A stretch of 7,941 bases of DNA from an uncultured Collinsella sp. (lineage in GTDB: Bacteria; Actinomycetota; Coriobacteriia; Coriobacteriales; Coriobacteriaceae): contig CAUBQN010000070.1 of the NCBI GenBank assembly GCA_958438125.1, forward strand, positions 1 through 7,941, read 5' to 3'. A model generated the notes under the pieces. That model was not told where the DNA came from. It was given only the letters and a program-made list of their open reading frames with translations, and did not search any database. Shown in pieces: positions 1 through 6,760 of this stretch; positions within the stretch are counted from its first letter, which is position 1; the number at the start of each line of letters is the position of its first letter. The translations under genes were made by a program, and so were the position numbers.

Positions 1-2164
1 ACGTCATGATGATAATCGTGTTCTTGAAGGACACCTGGCGACCCTGGCCATCGGTCAGACGACCGTCATCAAGTACCTGCAGCAGCACGTTAAAGACATC
101 CGGATGAGCCTTCTCCATCTCGTCGAGCAAGATCACAGAGTACGGACGACGGCGCACGGCCTCGGTGAGCTGACCGCCCTCGTCGTAGCCCACGTATCCC
201 GGGGGCGCACCAATCAGACGCTGGACGCTGAACTTCTCCATATACTCGGACATGTCGATACGCACGAGCGCGCGCTCGTCATCGAACAGGCACTCGGCCA
301 GCGCCTTGGCGAGCTCGGTCTTGCCCACGCCGGTGGGGCCCAGGAAGAAGAAGCTGCCGATGGGCTTGTCCGGATCGGAGAGACCCGCACGGCTGCGGCG
401 CACGGCCGCGGCGACAGCGGAGACCGCCTCGTCCTGGCCGATGACGCGCTTATGCAGCTCGCCCTCCAAGCCCTTCAGCTTGTCGAGCTCGCCCTGCATC
501 ATCTTGGACACGGGCACGCCGGTCCAGGCACTCACGACCTCGGCGATCTCATCGGAGGTCACCTGTTCGTTGAGGCCCTCGCCGTCCTGTTGCTTTTGCG
601 CCTCGAGCGCAGCCTCGGAATCCTGAATCTGCTGCTGCAGACCCGGAATCACGGAGTAGCGCAGCTCGGATGCACGGCCCAAGTCGCCGTTGCGCGTCGC
701 GCGCTCCTCTTCGCTCTTGGCCTCGTCGAGCTGCCCCTTGAGCTCCTGCACGTGGTCGATGGCGTTCTTCTGGTTGAGCCAGCCGGCCTTTTGCACGTTG
801 AGCTTTTCTTGGACCTCGGCGATCTCTTGGCGCAGGGCCTCCAGACGCTCCTTGGAGGCGTCGTCGGTCTCCTTCATGAGCGCCTGTTCCTCGATCTGCA
901 GCTGGGTGAGCTGACGCGTGGTGGCGTCGATCTCGACCGGCATGCTGTCGAGCTCCATGCGCAGGCGGCTTGCGGCCTCGTCGACCAGGTCGATGGCCTT
1001 GTCGGGCAGGAAGCGGTCGGCGATGTAGCGATCGGAGAGGTCGGCAGCTGCCACGAGCGCGCTATCGGTGATGTGCACGCCGTGGAAGATCTCGTACTTC
1101 TCCTTGAGGCCACGCAGAATCGAGATGGTGTCCTCGACGGTAGGCTCGCTCACCATAACGGTCTGGAAACGACGGGCGAGCGCCGCGTCCTTCTCGATGT
1201 ACTTGCGGTATTCGTCGAGCGTGGTCGCGCCGATCGCATGCAGGTCGCCACGGGCGAGCGCCGGCTTGAGGATGTTGCCTGCGTCCATGGAGCCCTCGGT
1301 GGCGCCCGCGCCCACAATGGTGTGGAGCTCATCGATGAACAGGATGACCTTACCTTCGGACTTCTGTACCTCTTTGAGCACGGCCTTCAAGCGGTCCTCA
1401 AACTCGCCGCGGTACTTGGCGCCGGCGACTAGCGCGCTCATGTCGAGCTCGATGAGGTCGCGGTCGCGCAGGGTGCTCGGCACGTCGCCGGCCACGATAC
1501 GCTGGGCGATACCCTCGACGATGGCCGTCTTGCCGACACCCGGCTCGCCGATGAGCACGGGGTTGTTCTTGGTGCGGCGGGACAGGACCTGAATGGTGCG
1601 ACGGATCTCGTCGGTACGGCCAATGACCGGGTCGAGCTTGCCGGCGCGGGCAAGGTCGCAGATATTGCGGCCGTACTGTTCCAGCGCCTCAAACTGGGTC
1701 TTGTCCTCGGCGGACGTCACGCGGTCATCGCCACGCAGCTCCTCGTAGACCTGCTCGATACGCTCCTTGGTAACACCGGCGTCGCGCAGCACGCGGCCCG
1801 CCTCGCCCTTGTCCTCGGCAAGCGCCATCAGCAGATGCTCGGTCACCACAAAGCTGTCGCCCATCTTGGTGGCCTTCTTCTCGGCCTTCTCGATGACGCG
1901 AACGAGCTCGTTGGACAGGCCCATCTGCTGCCCCTCGCCCGAAACCTTGGGCGCGTGGTCGATGGCGTCCTGTGTGGAGCGTGCGAGCTGAGCTGGGTCG
2001 GCACCGATGCGCTCGATAATCACGGAGATATTGCGCTCGCCGGCACCGAGCAGAGCAGACAGCAGGTGAATCGGCTCCACCGCGCCGGCCTGCGCATCGG
2101 CAGCCGTGCTCATGGCGGTCTGCAGCGCCTCGCGCGACGTCATTGCTAGCTTATCGATTCTCAT
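1..2164 (-). CDS. clpB: ClpB disaggregase, AAA+ ATPase (N-terminal 721 codons, cut by window edge)
   Basis: ATP-driven hexameric disaggregase that threads aggregated proteins through its pore together with DnaK/DnaJ; cytoplasmic. The reading frame is open from ATG at 2164 to the window edge. Visible in order: Clp N-terminal repeats (about 1-145, with EPIHLLSALL and VTEHLLMAL); NBD1 with Walker A GEPGVGKT at 206-213 and Walker B FIDELHT with Glu279; the coiled-coil middle domain (about 410-530, rich in E/K/Q), which separates ClpB from ClpA and ClpC; NBD2 with Walker A GPTGVGKT at 609-616, pore loop GYVGYDEGG and Walker B LLDEMEKAH with Glu682. Family members have about 860 residues, so roughly 140 C-terminal residues are missing only because of the window edge. 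The start is supported by a strong ribosome site (AGAGGTGA, 5 bases before ATG). No frameshift was seen at the motifs checked. Identification is very secure. Confidence 0.98.
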   Translation of the reverse strand, partial: MRIDKLAMTSREALQTAMSTAADAQAGAVEPIHLLSALLGAGERNISVIIERIGADPAQLARSTQDAIDHAPKVSGEGQQMGLSNELVRVIEKAEKKATKMGDSFVVTEHLLMALAEDKGEAGRVLRDAGVTKERIEQVYEELRGDDRVTSAEDKTQFEALEQYGRNICDLARAGKLDPVIGRTDEIRRTIQVLSRRTKNNPVLIGEPGVGKTAIVEGIAQRIVAGDVPSTLRDRDLIELDMSALVAGAKYRGEFEDRLKAVLKEVQKSEGKVILFIDELHTIVGAGATEGSMDAGNILKPALARGDLHAIGATTLDEYRKYIEKDAALARRFQTVMVSEPTVEDTISILRGLKEKYEIFHGVHITDSALVAAADLSDRYIADRFLPDKAIDLVDEAASRLRMELDSMPVEIDATTRQLTQLQIEEQALMKETDDASKERLEALRQEIAEVQEKLNVQKAGWLNQKNAIDHVQELKGQLDEAKSEEERATRNGDLGRASELRYSVIPGLQQQIQDSEAALEAQKQQDGEGLNEQVTSDEIAEVVSAWTGVPVSKMMQGELDKLKGLEGELHKRVIGQDEAVSAVAAAVRRSRAGLSDPDKPIGSFFFLGPTGVGKTELAKALAECLFDDERALVRIDMSEYMEKFSVQRLIGAPPGYVGYDEGGQLTEAVRRRPYSVILLDEMEKAHPDVFNVLLQVLDDGRLTDGQGRQVSFKNTIIIMT

Positions 2165-2185
2165 GGAATCACCTCTCTTGGGGCG

Positions 2186-2203
2186 GCCGCCCTACGGGGC
2201 GGC
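2186..2203 (-). promoter_or_regulatory. GC-rich hairpin in the clpB 5' leader
   Basis: A perfect 7-bp stem (gccgccc / gggcggc) with a 4-base loop lies about 12 bases upstream of the clpB ribosome site. The overlapping 12-base perfect palindrome gggcggccgccc at 2181-2192 allows an alternative pairing. No U-tract follows it on the minus strand, so it is not an ordinary terminator. It could affect leader stability or translation of clpB; that role is inference. Confidence 0.4.
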
Positions 2204-2242
2204 TTCACGTTGTTCGAGAAGTATTGTTGCCAGCTTTGTGCG

Positions 2243-2278
2243 ATCTTATACACAAATCTAAGTCTCTATATATAAGAT
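2243..2278 (-). promoter_or_regulatory. AT-rich inverted repeat in the probable clpB promoter region
   Basis: Perfect 8-bp arms atcttata (2243-2250) and tataagat (2271-2278) are separated by 20 bases. Read on the minus strand, the arm nearer clpB contains TATAAG, a good -10 match, which would start transcription near 2238 and give a leader of about 74 bases. No convincing -35 box is at the matching distance. The symmetry around the -10 would suit a repressor or activator site. It does not match the actinobacterial HspR box (CTTGAGT-N7-ACTCAAG). Confidence 0.35.
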
Positions 2279-2342
2279 TTTCTGAGTGATTGAGGGATAG
2301 GGGGCAGGCGCGCTCACCAGCTGCGGCCTCGTCCCCTTACTA

Positions 2343-2397
2343 TCTCAATCTGTAACATCTAGCGACTGTTTATGGCTCCAGATGTTACAAATCAAGA
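2343..2397. repeat. Inverted-repeat unit 1 of a three-unit array
   Basis: Forward arm tctcaatctgtaacatctag (2343-2362) is followed by its reverse-complement partner agatgttacaaatcaaga (2380-2397), with a 17-base spacer. The pairing is slightly degraded in the second arm. Unit 1 lies upstream of the clpB promoter region, and the same arm sequences recur in the next two units. Confidence 0.8.
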
Positions 2398-2417
2398 TGA
2401 AATGACCAGCGGCGCCC

Positions 2418-2482
2418 GTTTGTCTCAATCTGTAACATCTAGTCAGCAAATAGAGCTCTATCTGTTACAGATTGAGACAAAC
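2418..2482. repeat. Inverted-repeat unit 2, perfect 20-bp arms
   Basis: The best-preserved unit: arm gtttgtctcaatctgtaaca (2418-2437) pairs perfectly over 20 bp with 2463-2482. The 25-base spacer contains its own 10-base perfect palindrome tagagctcta (2451-2460). Its forward arm repeats the core of unit 1 exactly (tctcaatctgtaacatctag at 2423-2442), 80 bp further on. Confidence 0.85.
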
Positions 2483-2503
2483 AGAAGACACCCGAATCGA
2501 AAA

Positions 2504-2563
2504 TCTAAATTTGTAACACCAGGCCCACTTTTAGCGGCCAAGATGTTACAGATCGAGACAAAC
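2504..2563. repeat. Inverted-repeat unit 3, one degraded arm
   Basis: The forward arm is diverged (ctaaatttgtaacacc, 2504-2519), while the reverse arm (agatgttacagatcgagac, 2541-2559, followed by aaac) is close to that of unit 2. The reverse arm lies about 80 bp from its unit 2 counterpart, the same period as between units 1 and 2. It ends 5 bases before the separate palindromic element at 2569-2603. Confidence 0.7.
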
Positions 2564-2568
2564 CGAGA

Positions 2569-2603
2569 ACTACTACAAAGGGGACGGGTACCTTTGTGGT
2601 GGT
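2569..2603 (-). repeat. Palindromic element copy 1, after the minus-strand exported-protein gene
   Basis: 13-base arms (actactacaaagg at 2569-2581, cctttgtggtggt at 2591-2603) pair with two G-T wobbles around the loop ggacgggta. Read on the minus strand, the element begins 8 bases after the stop of the gene at 2612-3283 and is followed by TTCTCGG, close to the TTTTCGAC flank of copies 2 and 3. Its position and U-rich tail would let it act as a weak terminator or mRNA 3' protector; this is inference. Confidence 0.75.
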
Positions 2604-2611
2604 TGCAGTCT

Positions 2612-3283
2612 CTATTTACTTGCCGAACCCGTGCTTCCCGATTCGCCGCTCCAGGGCATCTCATCCTCGAAGAGCCATATACGGGCAGACCCACTATCGC
2701 GTGCAGTCTGCGGGTCGGGCAAGCAGGTCTGTTCATAGGCATCTTGGATACACTGACCCATAAAATCGTTGAGCTCGGCCTGGTCGCCCTCCATGACATA
2801 GGCTGCATCGCCGGCCATGATGTAAATACCCGGACCCTCATTGCCCTCGTAACCCGGATCGTACGAGACATCACATAACTTTGCGCCGTTTGCAGTGTCC
2901 AGCTCGATGGAAGAGTGACATCCGCCAACCATGTCGTTCGCTTTTGCCCGATAGGACGCATATCCGTACCAACGCTTAAATGTTTTGCCCTTGAGTAGCT
3001 CGGACGCCCTATCGATCAGGCTTGTATCCGTGGTATAGCGCATGGCCCCAAGCTGAATACTCGGATAATTGCTAATACCCAGCACAGCCGGCTGCCCATC
3101 AAAATCAACGGTAATGGTCTCGGGCTTGTCGTCGCCGGTCAGAAGTTCGACAGATTGAGCCACAGGCTTGACCAACGGCTCCGTCACCGCAGCAGGTAGA
3201 AATGCCATACCGGCAGCGCCCGCGCCAACCACAGCGATCGCAAGCGCCAAGACAATCAATCCAATACGGGCAGAACGGCTCAC
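2612..3283 (-). CDS. Unrecognised exported or membrane-anchored small protein (223 aa)
   Basis: I do not recognise the family. Residues 5-32 form a signal-peptide-like segment: SRSAR, then a long run of I/L/V/A/G ending near FLPAAV, so the rest should lie outside the membrane. The outer part has four cysteines (122, 137, 178, 187), enough for two disulfides, an acidic GYEGNEGPG loop around 144-152 and a Ser/Gly-rich tail (SGESGSTGSASK). The chosen start is GTG at 3283, with GGGGTG 7 bases upstream. Longer starts at 3298 or 3322 keep frame, but 3322 lies upstream of the transcription start predicted from the promoter at 3325-3353. The gene is divergent from the one at 3518 and is AT-richer than its neighbours. 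An extracellular or cell-envelope role is inferred from the signal only. Confidence 0.7.
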   Translation of the reverse strand: MSRSARIGLIVLALAIAVVGAGAAGMAFLPAAVTEPLVKPVAQSVELLTGDDKPETITVDFDGQPAVLGISNYPSIQLGAMRYTTDTSLIDRASELLKGKTFKRWYGYASYRAKANDMVGGCHSSIELDTANGAKLCDVSYDPGYEGNEGPGIYIMAGDAAYVMEGDQAELNDFMGQCIQDAYEQTCLPDPQTARDSGSARIWLFEDEMPWSGESGSTGSASK

Positions 3284-3324
3284 GGCAAAACACCCCACAA
3301 TGCAAACCTTCGCCACCTGCACTA

Positions 3325-3353
3325 ATGATACCGCCAGCTAACACTATTACCAA
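3325..3353 (-). promoter_or_regulatory. Sigma-A-type promoter for the minus-strand exported-protein gene
   Basis: On the minus strand, -35 TTGGTA (3348-3353) and -10 TATCAT (3325-3330) are separated by exactly 17 bases. They match consensus at 4 of 6 and 5 of 6 positions. The start of transcription would fall near 3318, about 35 bases before the GTG at 3283. The palindromic element at 3373-3407 lies 20 bases upstream of the -35. Confidence 0.5.
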
Positions 3354-3372
3354 AAGAAGCCACGCGCTCCTC

Positions 3373-3407
3373 ACCACCACAAAGGGGACAGGCACCTTTG
3401 TGGTGGT
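3373..3407 (+). repeat. Palindromic element copy 2, between the divergent genes
   Basis: Perfect 13-base arms accaccacaaagg (3373-3385) and cctttgtggtggt (3395-3407) enclose the loop ggacaggca. It is followed by TTTCGAC (3408-3414), as in copy 3. Relative to that flank, the loop is reversed compared with copies 1 and 3. It lies in the 234-base region between two divergent start codons, where it could influence either promoter. Confidence 0.85.
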
Positions 3408-3517
3408 TTTCGACGCTAACGGTCGACCATCTCGCGCCATGAGATTAAACTTGAATTGTTCTCTGAACATATCCATTTCTGCCTATCCTCAACAGATCTT
3501 TGTCTCGAGGAGCGCAT

Positions 3518-4186
3518 ATGAAGCCGTCTCATTCCACCGGTCGCAACGTCATCGCCATTCTCGCCATACCCATCGTGATGCTCTTCCTTATCGTCATCAC
3601 GCCCTTTTCTTTTGGTATCGCCTCGCCCTTCGATCTTTGCGGGATGATCGACGCCGGCTCGCGTGCCACCTCGCTCTCCTTTGTCTGCCGTGGCGTGTTC
3701 TACGAATATGCAATTCCCACCGGAAGTTGGCAGTCCAAGTTACCGTTGCTCGGTAAGGTCGACGGATGCTCCCCCTATTTCTGCCTTGAACCTCAGGCGC
3801 TAAACTATCTGATCGACGACCAGCCACTCGACTCCATCACCCTCGCCTACGACTACGCACCAAACACCAATGAGCGCCACATGAACCAAGTCCTCGACAA
3901 GCTGCTTGGACAGTGCGGGCTCACCGCGGAAGCCGGTCGAACCATCTATAGCAACCGGAAATTAAAGCGAACAGAACTCCGCCGTGTCGGAAAAATCAAA
4001 GGGCGAAACGGGGCCGCCTACTGGCAGGCCTGGGCAATACGGGACAAGAGTGAATTCGGGCATAGCACCTATATGGTCACCGTCTACACCAAAGACGGAA
4101 TCAAGGACAATGTTGACGATTTCGCGTCATCCAAACTCGGCATCCCCAAAACAACCAAACCCGCCAACCCGGATGAAATCCTGTAG
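3518..4186 (+). CDS. Unrecognised membrane-anchored or exported small protein (222 aa)
   Basis: I do not recognise the family. After a short polar, basic N-terminus (MKPSHSTGRN), residues 11-36 form one strong hydrophobic segment (NVIAILAIPIVMLFLIVITP), a signal anchor or uncleaved signal peptide. There is no lipobox. The outer part has five cysteines (41, 57, 84, 89, 133), with C84 and C89 in a close pair (GCSPYFC). The C-terminal third is basic and ends in a Lys/Pro-rich tail. The start is ATG at 3518, because GAGGAG ends 5 bases before it; an upstream in-frame start at 3500 has no such site. It shares a LLGQC-like motif and a D-D-x-P-x-x-S/T-I-T stretch with the divergent neighbour, which may be chance or distant kinship. 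No clear promoter was found upstream. Confidence 0.75.
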   Translation: MKPSHSTGRNVIAILAIPIVMLFLIVITPFSFGIASPFDLCGMIDAGSRATSLSFVCRGVFYEYAIPTGSWQSKLPLLGKVDGCSPYFCLEPQALNYLIDDQPLDSITLAYDYAPNTNERHMNQVLDKLLGQCGLTAEAGRTIYSNRKLKRTELRRVGKIKGRNGAAYWQAWAIRDKSEFGHSTYMVTVYTKDGIKDNVDDFASSKLGIPKTTKPANPDEIL

Positions 4187-4240
4187 AGCCGCTCATTAAC
4201 ATACCGCTCAACGATCACAACAACATCGAGCTCGTTCCCC

Positions 4241-4275
4241 ACCGCCACAAAGGTGCCTGTCCCCTTTGTGGTGGT
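4241..4275 (+). repeat. Palindromic element copy 3, after the plus-strand exported-protein gene
   Basis: Arms accgccacaaagg (4241-4253) and cctttgtggtggt (4263-4275) pair with one G-T wobble around the loop tgcctgtcc, the exact reverse complement of the copy 2 loop. TTTCGAC follows at 4276-4282. It starts 55 bases after the stop of the gene at 3518-4186 and, read in that gene's direction, is followed by TTTTCG. In sense it mirrors copy 1 on the opposite strand. Confidence 0.85.
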
Positions 4276-4282
4276 TTTCGAC

Positions 4283-4313
4283 AAAAAGAAGCCGCCCCAT
4301 TAACAGAGGCGGC
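4283..4313 (-). terminator. Rho-independent terminator, downstream of the hydratase gene
   Basis: On the minus strand, a 6-bp all-GC stem (GCCGCC / GGCGGC, 4291-4296 with 4308-4313) with an 11-base loop is followed at once by TTCTTTTT (4290-4283). This is a good intrinsic terminator for the hydratase gene, whose stop is 147 bases upstream. The larger inverted repeat at 4372-4443 lies in between. Confidence 0.6.
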
Positions 4314-4371
4314 ATCAAGCAAGTCTATTTATTAGCGCCCCTCAAGACCCAACGAGAACGCAGAAATGTAG

Positions 4372-4443
4372 CCCGGGGTTTACCCTTTCCCGAACGCGAC
4401 CCTCGCGAAGCGCGTGAGCGGGCGGGAAAGGGTAAGCCCCGGG
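4372..4443. repeat. Long inverted repeat (21-bp arms) just after the hydratase stop codon
   Basis: The arms at 4372-4392 (cccggggtttacccttt, then cccg) and 4423-4443 pair over 21 bases with one G-T wobble, around a 30-base loop. The loop has its own inner symmetry (acgcg at 4394-4398 with cgcgt at 4411-4415). It begins 16 bases after the hydratase stop. No U-tract follows on either strand, so it is more likely a 3' stabilising hairpin, a REP-like repeat or a cruciform site than a standard terminator. Confidence 0.85.
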
Positions 4444-4459
4444 CGGACAATTAAGTGCG

Positions 4460-6760
4460 TTACTCGGCAGCGGCCTTGAACTTGTTGTAGTTGATCAGGC
4501 AGCCGGCCTTGACGATGGCACGCTCCTCGGCCGTCATATCGGCAATGTAGAGCTCAATCTGCTCGACCGTGCCGTCGGTGCGCACCACGTACGCGGCGAT
4601 GTTCTGCAGGTCGCCATCGAGCGCAGCACGGATACCCGGCACAAAGACGTAGTCGCCCACCTCAAAGTTGGGCTCGGCCTCCATCTGGAAGGGCACCATG
4701 CCCCAGTTCATCACGTTGGAGCGATAGCGCTTGGTGGCGTACTCGTGGACGATGTTGGCCAGACCGCCAATTACGCGCTGGCAGCTCGCAGCCTGCTCGC
4801 GGGCAGAACCGTCACCGGGCTTCTTGGCATAGAGCATGGAGCCGTACTCGGTCGCCTTGGCATCTGCCGCGACGCCCGCGCCGGCCAGCGCCTCAAACAC
4901 GCCCGCAAGCTCGGCATCGAGCGCCGCCAGGTCGCCTGCGGCCTCGCCGGCAACGCGGCGCTTCTCCACGGCGTCGACTTCCTTGGAACGACCCACGTAG
5001 CCAGGGTCACGGCGGCTGAGCGTAAACTCGGCCAGGCCCAGCGGGTTGGAGCGGAAGGAACTCGTCTCACCCGAAGGAATGAGCTCGTCAGTCGTGGTGA
5101 CCGGGTCCATGATCTTGGAGCACACCTTGAGCAGGATGTCGTCGCCGAGAGGCTCCATCGCGGGCCACGGCTTGATGTTGGGGCCCTCGACCAGCTCGTC
5201 GGCAGGCTCCGCCTTGCCAAAGCCCCAGTACACGCGCTTTTTGTACGGCGCGTCGTCAAAGGTGTACTCGCAGGCCTCGTCCCAGGTCTCCTCGGGCAGG
5301 TCGGTCGCCGGCGTCAGGACGCCGCCGTTGGCAGCCGTCGCCGCAATGGAGCGGGCGTCCATCAGGGCCACGGCGCTCAGCTGGCCATTACCCGGCTTGG
5401 AACCCTCGCGGTTGGGGAAGTTGCGCGTAGTGTGGCGGATGGACAGGCCGTTGTTGGCAGGCGTGTCGCCGGCGCCGAAGCACGGGCCGCAGAATGCCGT
5501 GCGCACAATCGCGCCGGCCTCCATGAGGTCGTAGATATAGCCACGGCGCGTAAGTTCGAGCGCCACGGGCTGGCTCGTGGGATAGACCGACAGCGAGAAC
5601 TCGCCGCAGCCGGTGTTGGCACCCTTGAGCACGCGGGCAGCCTGGACCACGGAGTCGTGGTTGCCGCCCGAGCAGCCGGCGATAACGCCCTGCTGAACGT
5701 GCAGTTTGCCGTCGACGATCTTGTCGAGCAGGCTAAAGTGCGTCTTGCCCTCACCGATCTTGGCGGCCTCGAGCTCCACCTCGTGAAGGATGTCCTCGAG
5801 GTTTTCGTTGAGCTCGTCGATCTCAAAGCCGTTTGAGGGATGGAATGGCAGCGCGATCATGGGCTTGATGCTCGACAGGTCGACCTCGACGCAGCCGTCG
5901 TAGTAGGCGACATCGGCGGGCTTGAGCTCGCGGTAGTCGTCCTCGCGGCCGTGCATGGTCAAAAACGCGTGCGTGTCCTCATCGGTGGCCCAGATGCTCG
6001 ACAGGCAGGTGGTCTCGGTGGTCATAACGTCGACGCCGTTGCGGTAGTCGGTCGTCATGCTCGCGATGCCGGGGCCCACGAACTCCATGACCTTGTTCTT
6101 GACGTAGCCCTTGGCAAAGACGGCGCGGATGATGGCGAGCGCCACGTCGTGCGGGCCGACGCCGGGACGCGGGGCGCCCGTGAGGTAGATGGCGACAACG
6201 CCGGGATAGGCAACATCGTAGGTGTCACGCAGCAGCTGCTTTGCCAACTCGCCGCCGCCCTCGCCCACGGCCATGGTGCCCAGGGCGCCGTAGCGGGTGT
6301 GCGAGTCGGAGCCCAAGATCATCTTGCCGCAACCGGCGAAGTTCTCACGCATAAAGGAGTGGATGACGGCGATGTGCGGCGGGACGAAGATGCCGCCGTA
6401 CTTCTTGGCCGCGGAAAGGCCAAAGACGTGGTCGTCCTCGTTGATGGTGCCGCCCACGGCGCACAGCGAGTTATGGCAGTTGGTGAGCACGTAGGGCAGC
6501 GGGAACTGCTCCATGCCCGAGGCGCGCGCCGTCTGGATGATGCCGACAAAGGTGATGTCATGGCTCGCCATGGCGTCGAAGCGAATCTTGAGCGCCTCGG
6601 GATCTCCAGACGTATTGTGTGCCTGGAGGATCGAATACGCGATGGTGCCGCGCTTGGCGTCCTCAGGCGTCTGCGTAATGCCGCGCTCGGCAGCCTCGGC
6701 CGCAGGCACGACCTCGCTGCCGCCGCGCAGGTAGATGCCGTCCTCGTACAGCTTAACCAT
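4460..6760 (-). CDS. Aconitase-superfamily hydratase (766 aa, YbhJ-like)
   Basis: Fe-S dehydratase of the aconitase superfamily, cytoplasmic. Canonical members interconvert hydroxy acids such as citrate and isocitrate, but the substrate here is uncertain. Landmarks: TNCHN near 93-97, SDSHT at 151-155, Fe-S ligands C363 (AGCSGGN, where aconitases have GSCTN) and C424/C427 (FCGPCFG), TRNFPNREG near 445-453, and in the swivel domain GDGSAREQAA with R654. After R654 the segment aligning with the aconitase SFARIH motif reads EYATKR (673-678), so the usual catalytic Ser and Arg seem absent. The chosen start is ATG at 6760, preceded by GGGAGA about 4 bases upstream. The frame stays open to 7039, but that extension runs through an inverted repeat and lacks homology. 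The overall form resembles the poorly characterised hydratases typified by E. coli YbhJ. The gene is probably transcribed alone, after hspR. Confidence 0.9.
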   Translation of the reverse strand: MVKLYEDGIYLRGGSEVVPAAEAAERGITQTPEDAKRGTIAYSILQAHNTSGDPEALKIRFDAMASHDITFVGIIQTARASGMEQFPLPYVLTNCHNSLCAVGGTINEDDHVFGLSAAKKYGGIFVPPHIAVIHSFMRENFAGCGKMILGSDSHTRYGALGTMAVGEGGGELAKQLLRDTYDVAYPGVVAIYLTGAPRPGVGPHDVALAIIRAVFAKGYVKNKVMEFVGPGIASMTTDYRNGVDVMTTETTCLSSIWATDEDTHAFLTMHGREDDYRELKPADVAYYDGCVEVDLSSIKPMIALPFHPSNGFEIDELNENLEDILHEVELEAAKIGEGKTHFSLLDKIVDGKLHVQQGVIAGCSGGNHDSVVQAARVLKGANTGCGEFSLSVYPTSQPVALELTRRGYIYDLMEAGAIVRTAFCGPCFGAGDTPANNGLSIRHTTRNFPNREGSKPGNGQLSAVALMDARSIAATAANGGVLTPATDLPEETWDEACEYTFDDAPYKKRVYWGFGKAEPADELVEGPNIKPWPAMEPLGDDILLKVCSKIMDPVTTTDELIPSGETSSFRSNPLGLAEFTLSRRDPGYVGRSKEVDAVEKRRVAGEAAGDLAALDAELAGVFEALAGAGVAADAKATEYGSMLYAKKPGDGSAREQAASCQRVIGGLANIVHEYATKRYRSNVMNWGMVPFQMEAEPNFEVGDYVFVPGIRAALDGDLQNIAAYVVRTDGTVEQIELYIADMTAEERAIVKAGCLINYNKFKAAAE

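Noticed and set aside
104..1432. Long plus-strand open frame antisense to clpB
   Set aside because: It mirrors the codon structure of clpB in GC-rich DNA. The minus strand encodes all expected ClpB motifs, and the plus product is low-complexity with no family features.
2343..2563. CRISPR array
   Set aside because: The repeats alternate in orientation, vary in length and number only three pairs, with no constant spacer size; no cas gene is visible.
2372..2878. Plus-strand open frame spanning the repeat array and the 3' end of the exported-protein gene
   Set aside because: It starts inside the inverted-repeat array and overlaps a better-supported minus-strand gene. No ribosome site or domain was seen.
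2458..2961. Minus-strand open frame overlapping the 3' part of the exported-protein gene
   Set aside because: It is out of frame with the gene that has a signal peptide, promoter and start site, and it runs into the repeats.
3284..3322. Longer start (GTG at 3322) for the minus-strand exported protein
   Set aside because: It lies upstream of the transcription start predicted from the -10 at 3325-3330 and would put extra residues before a normal signal peptide.
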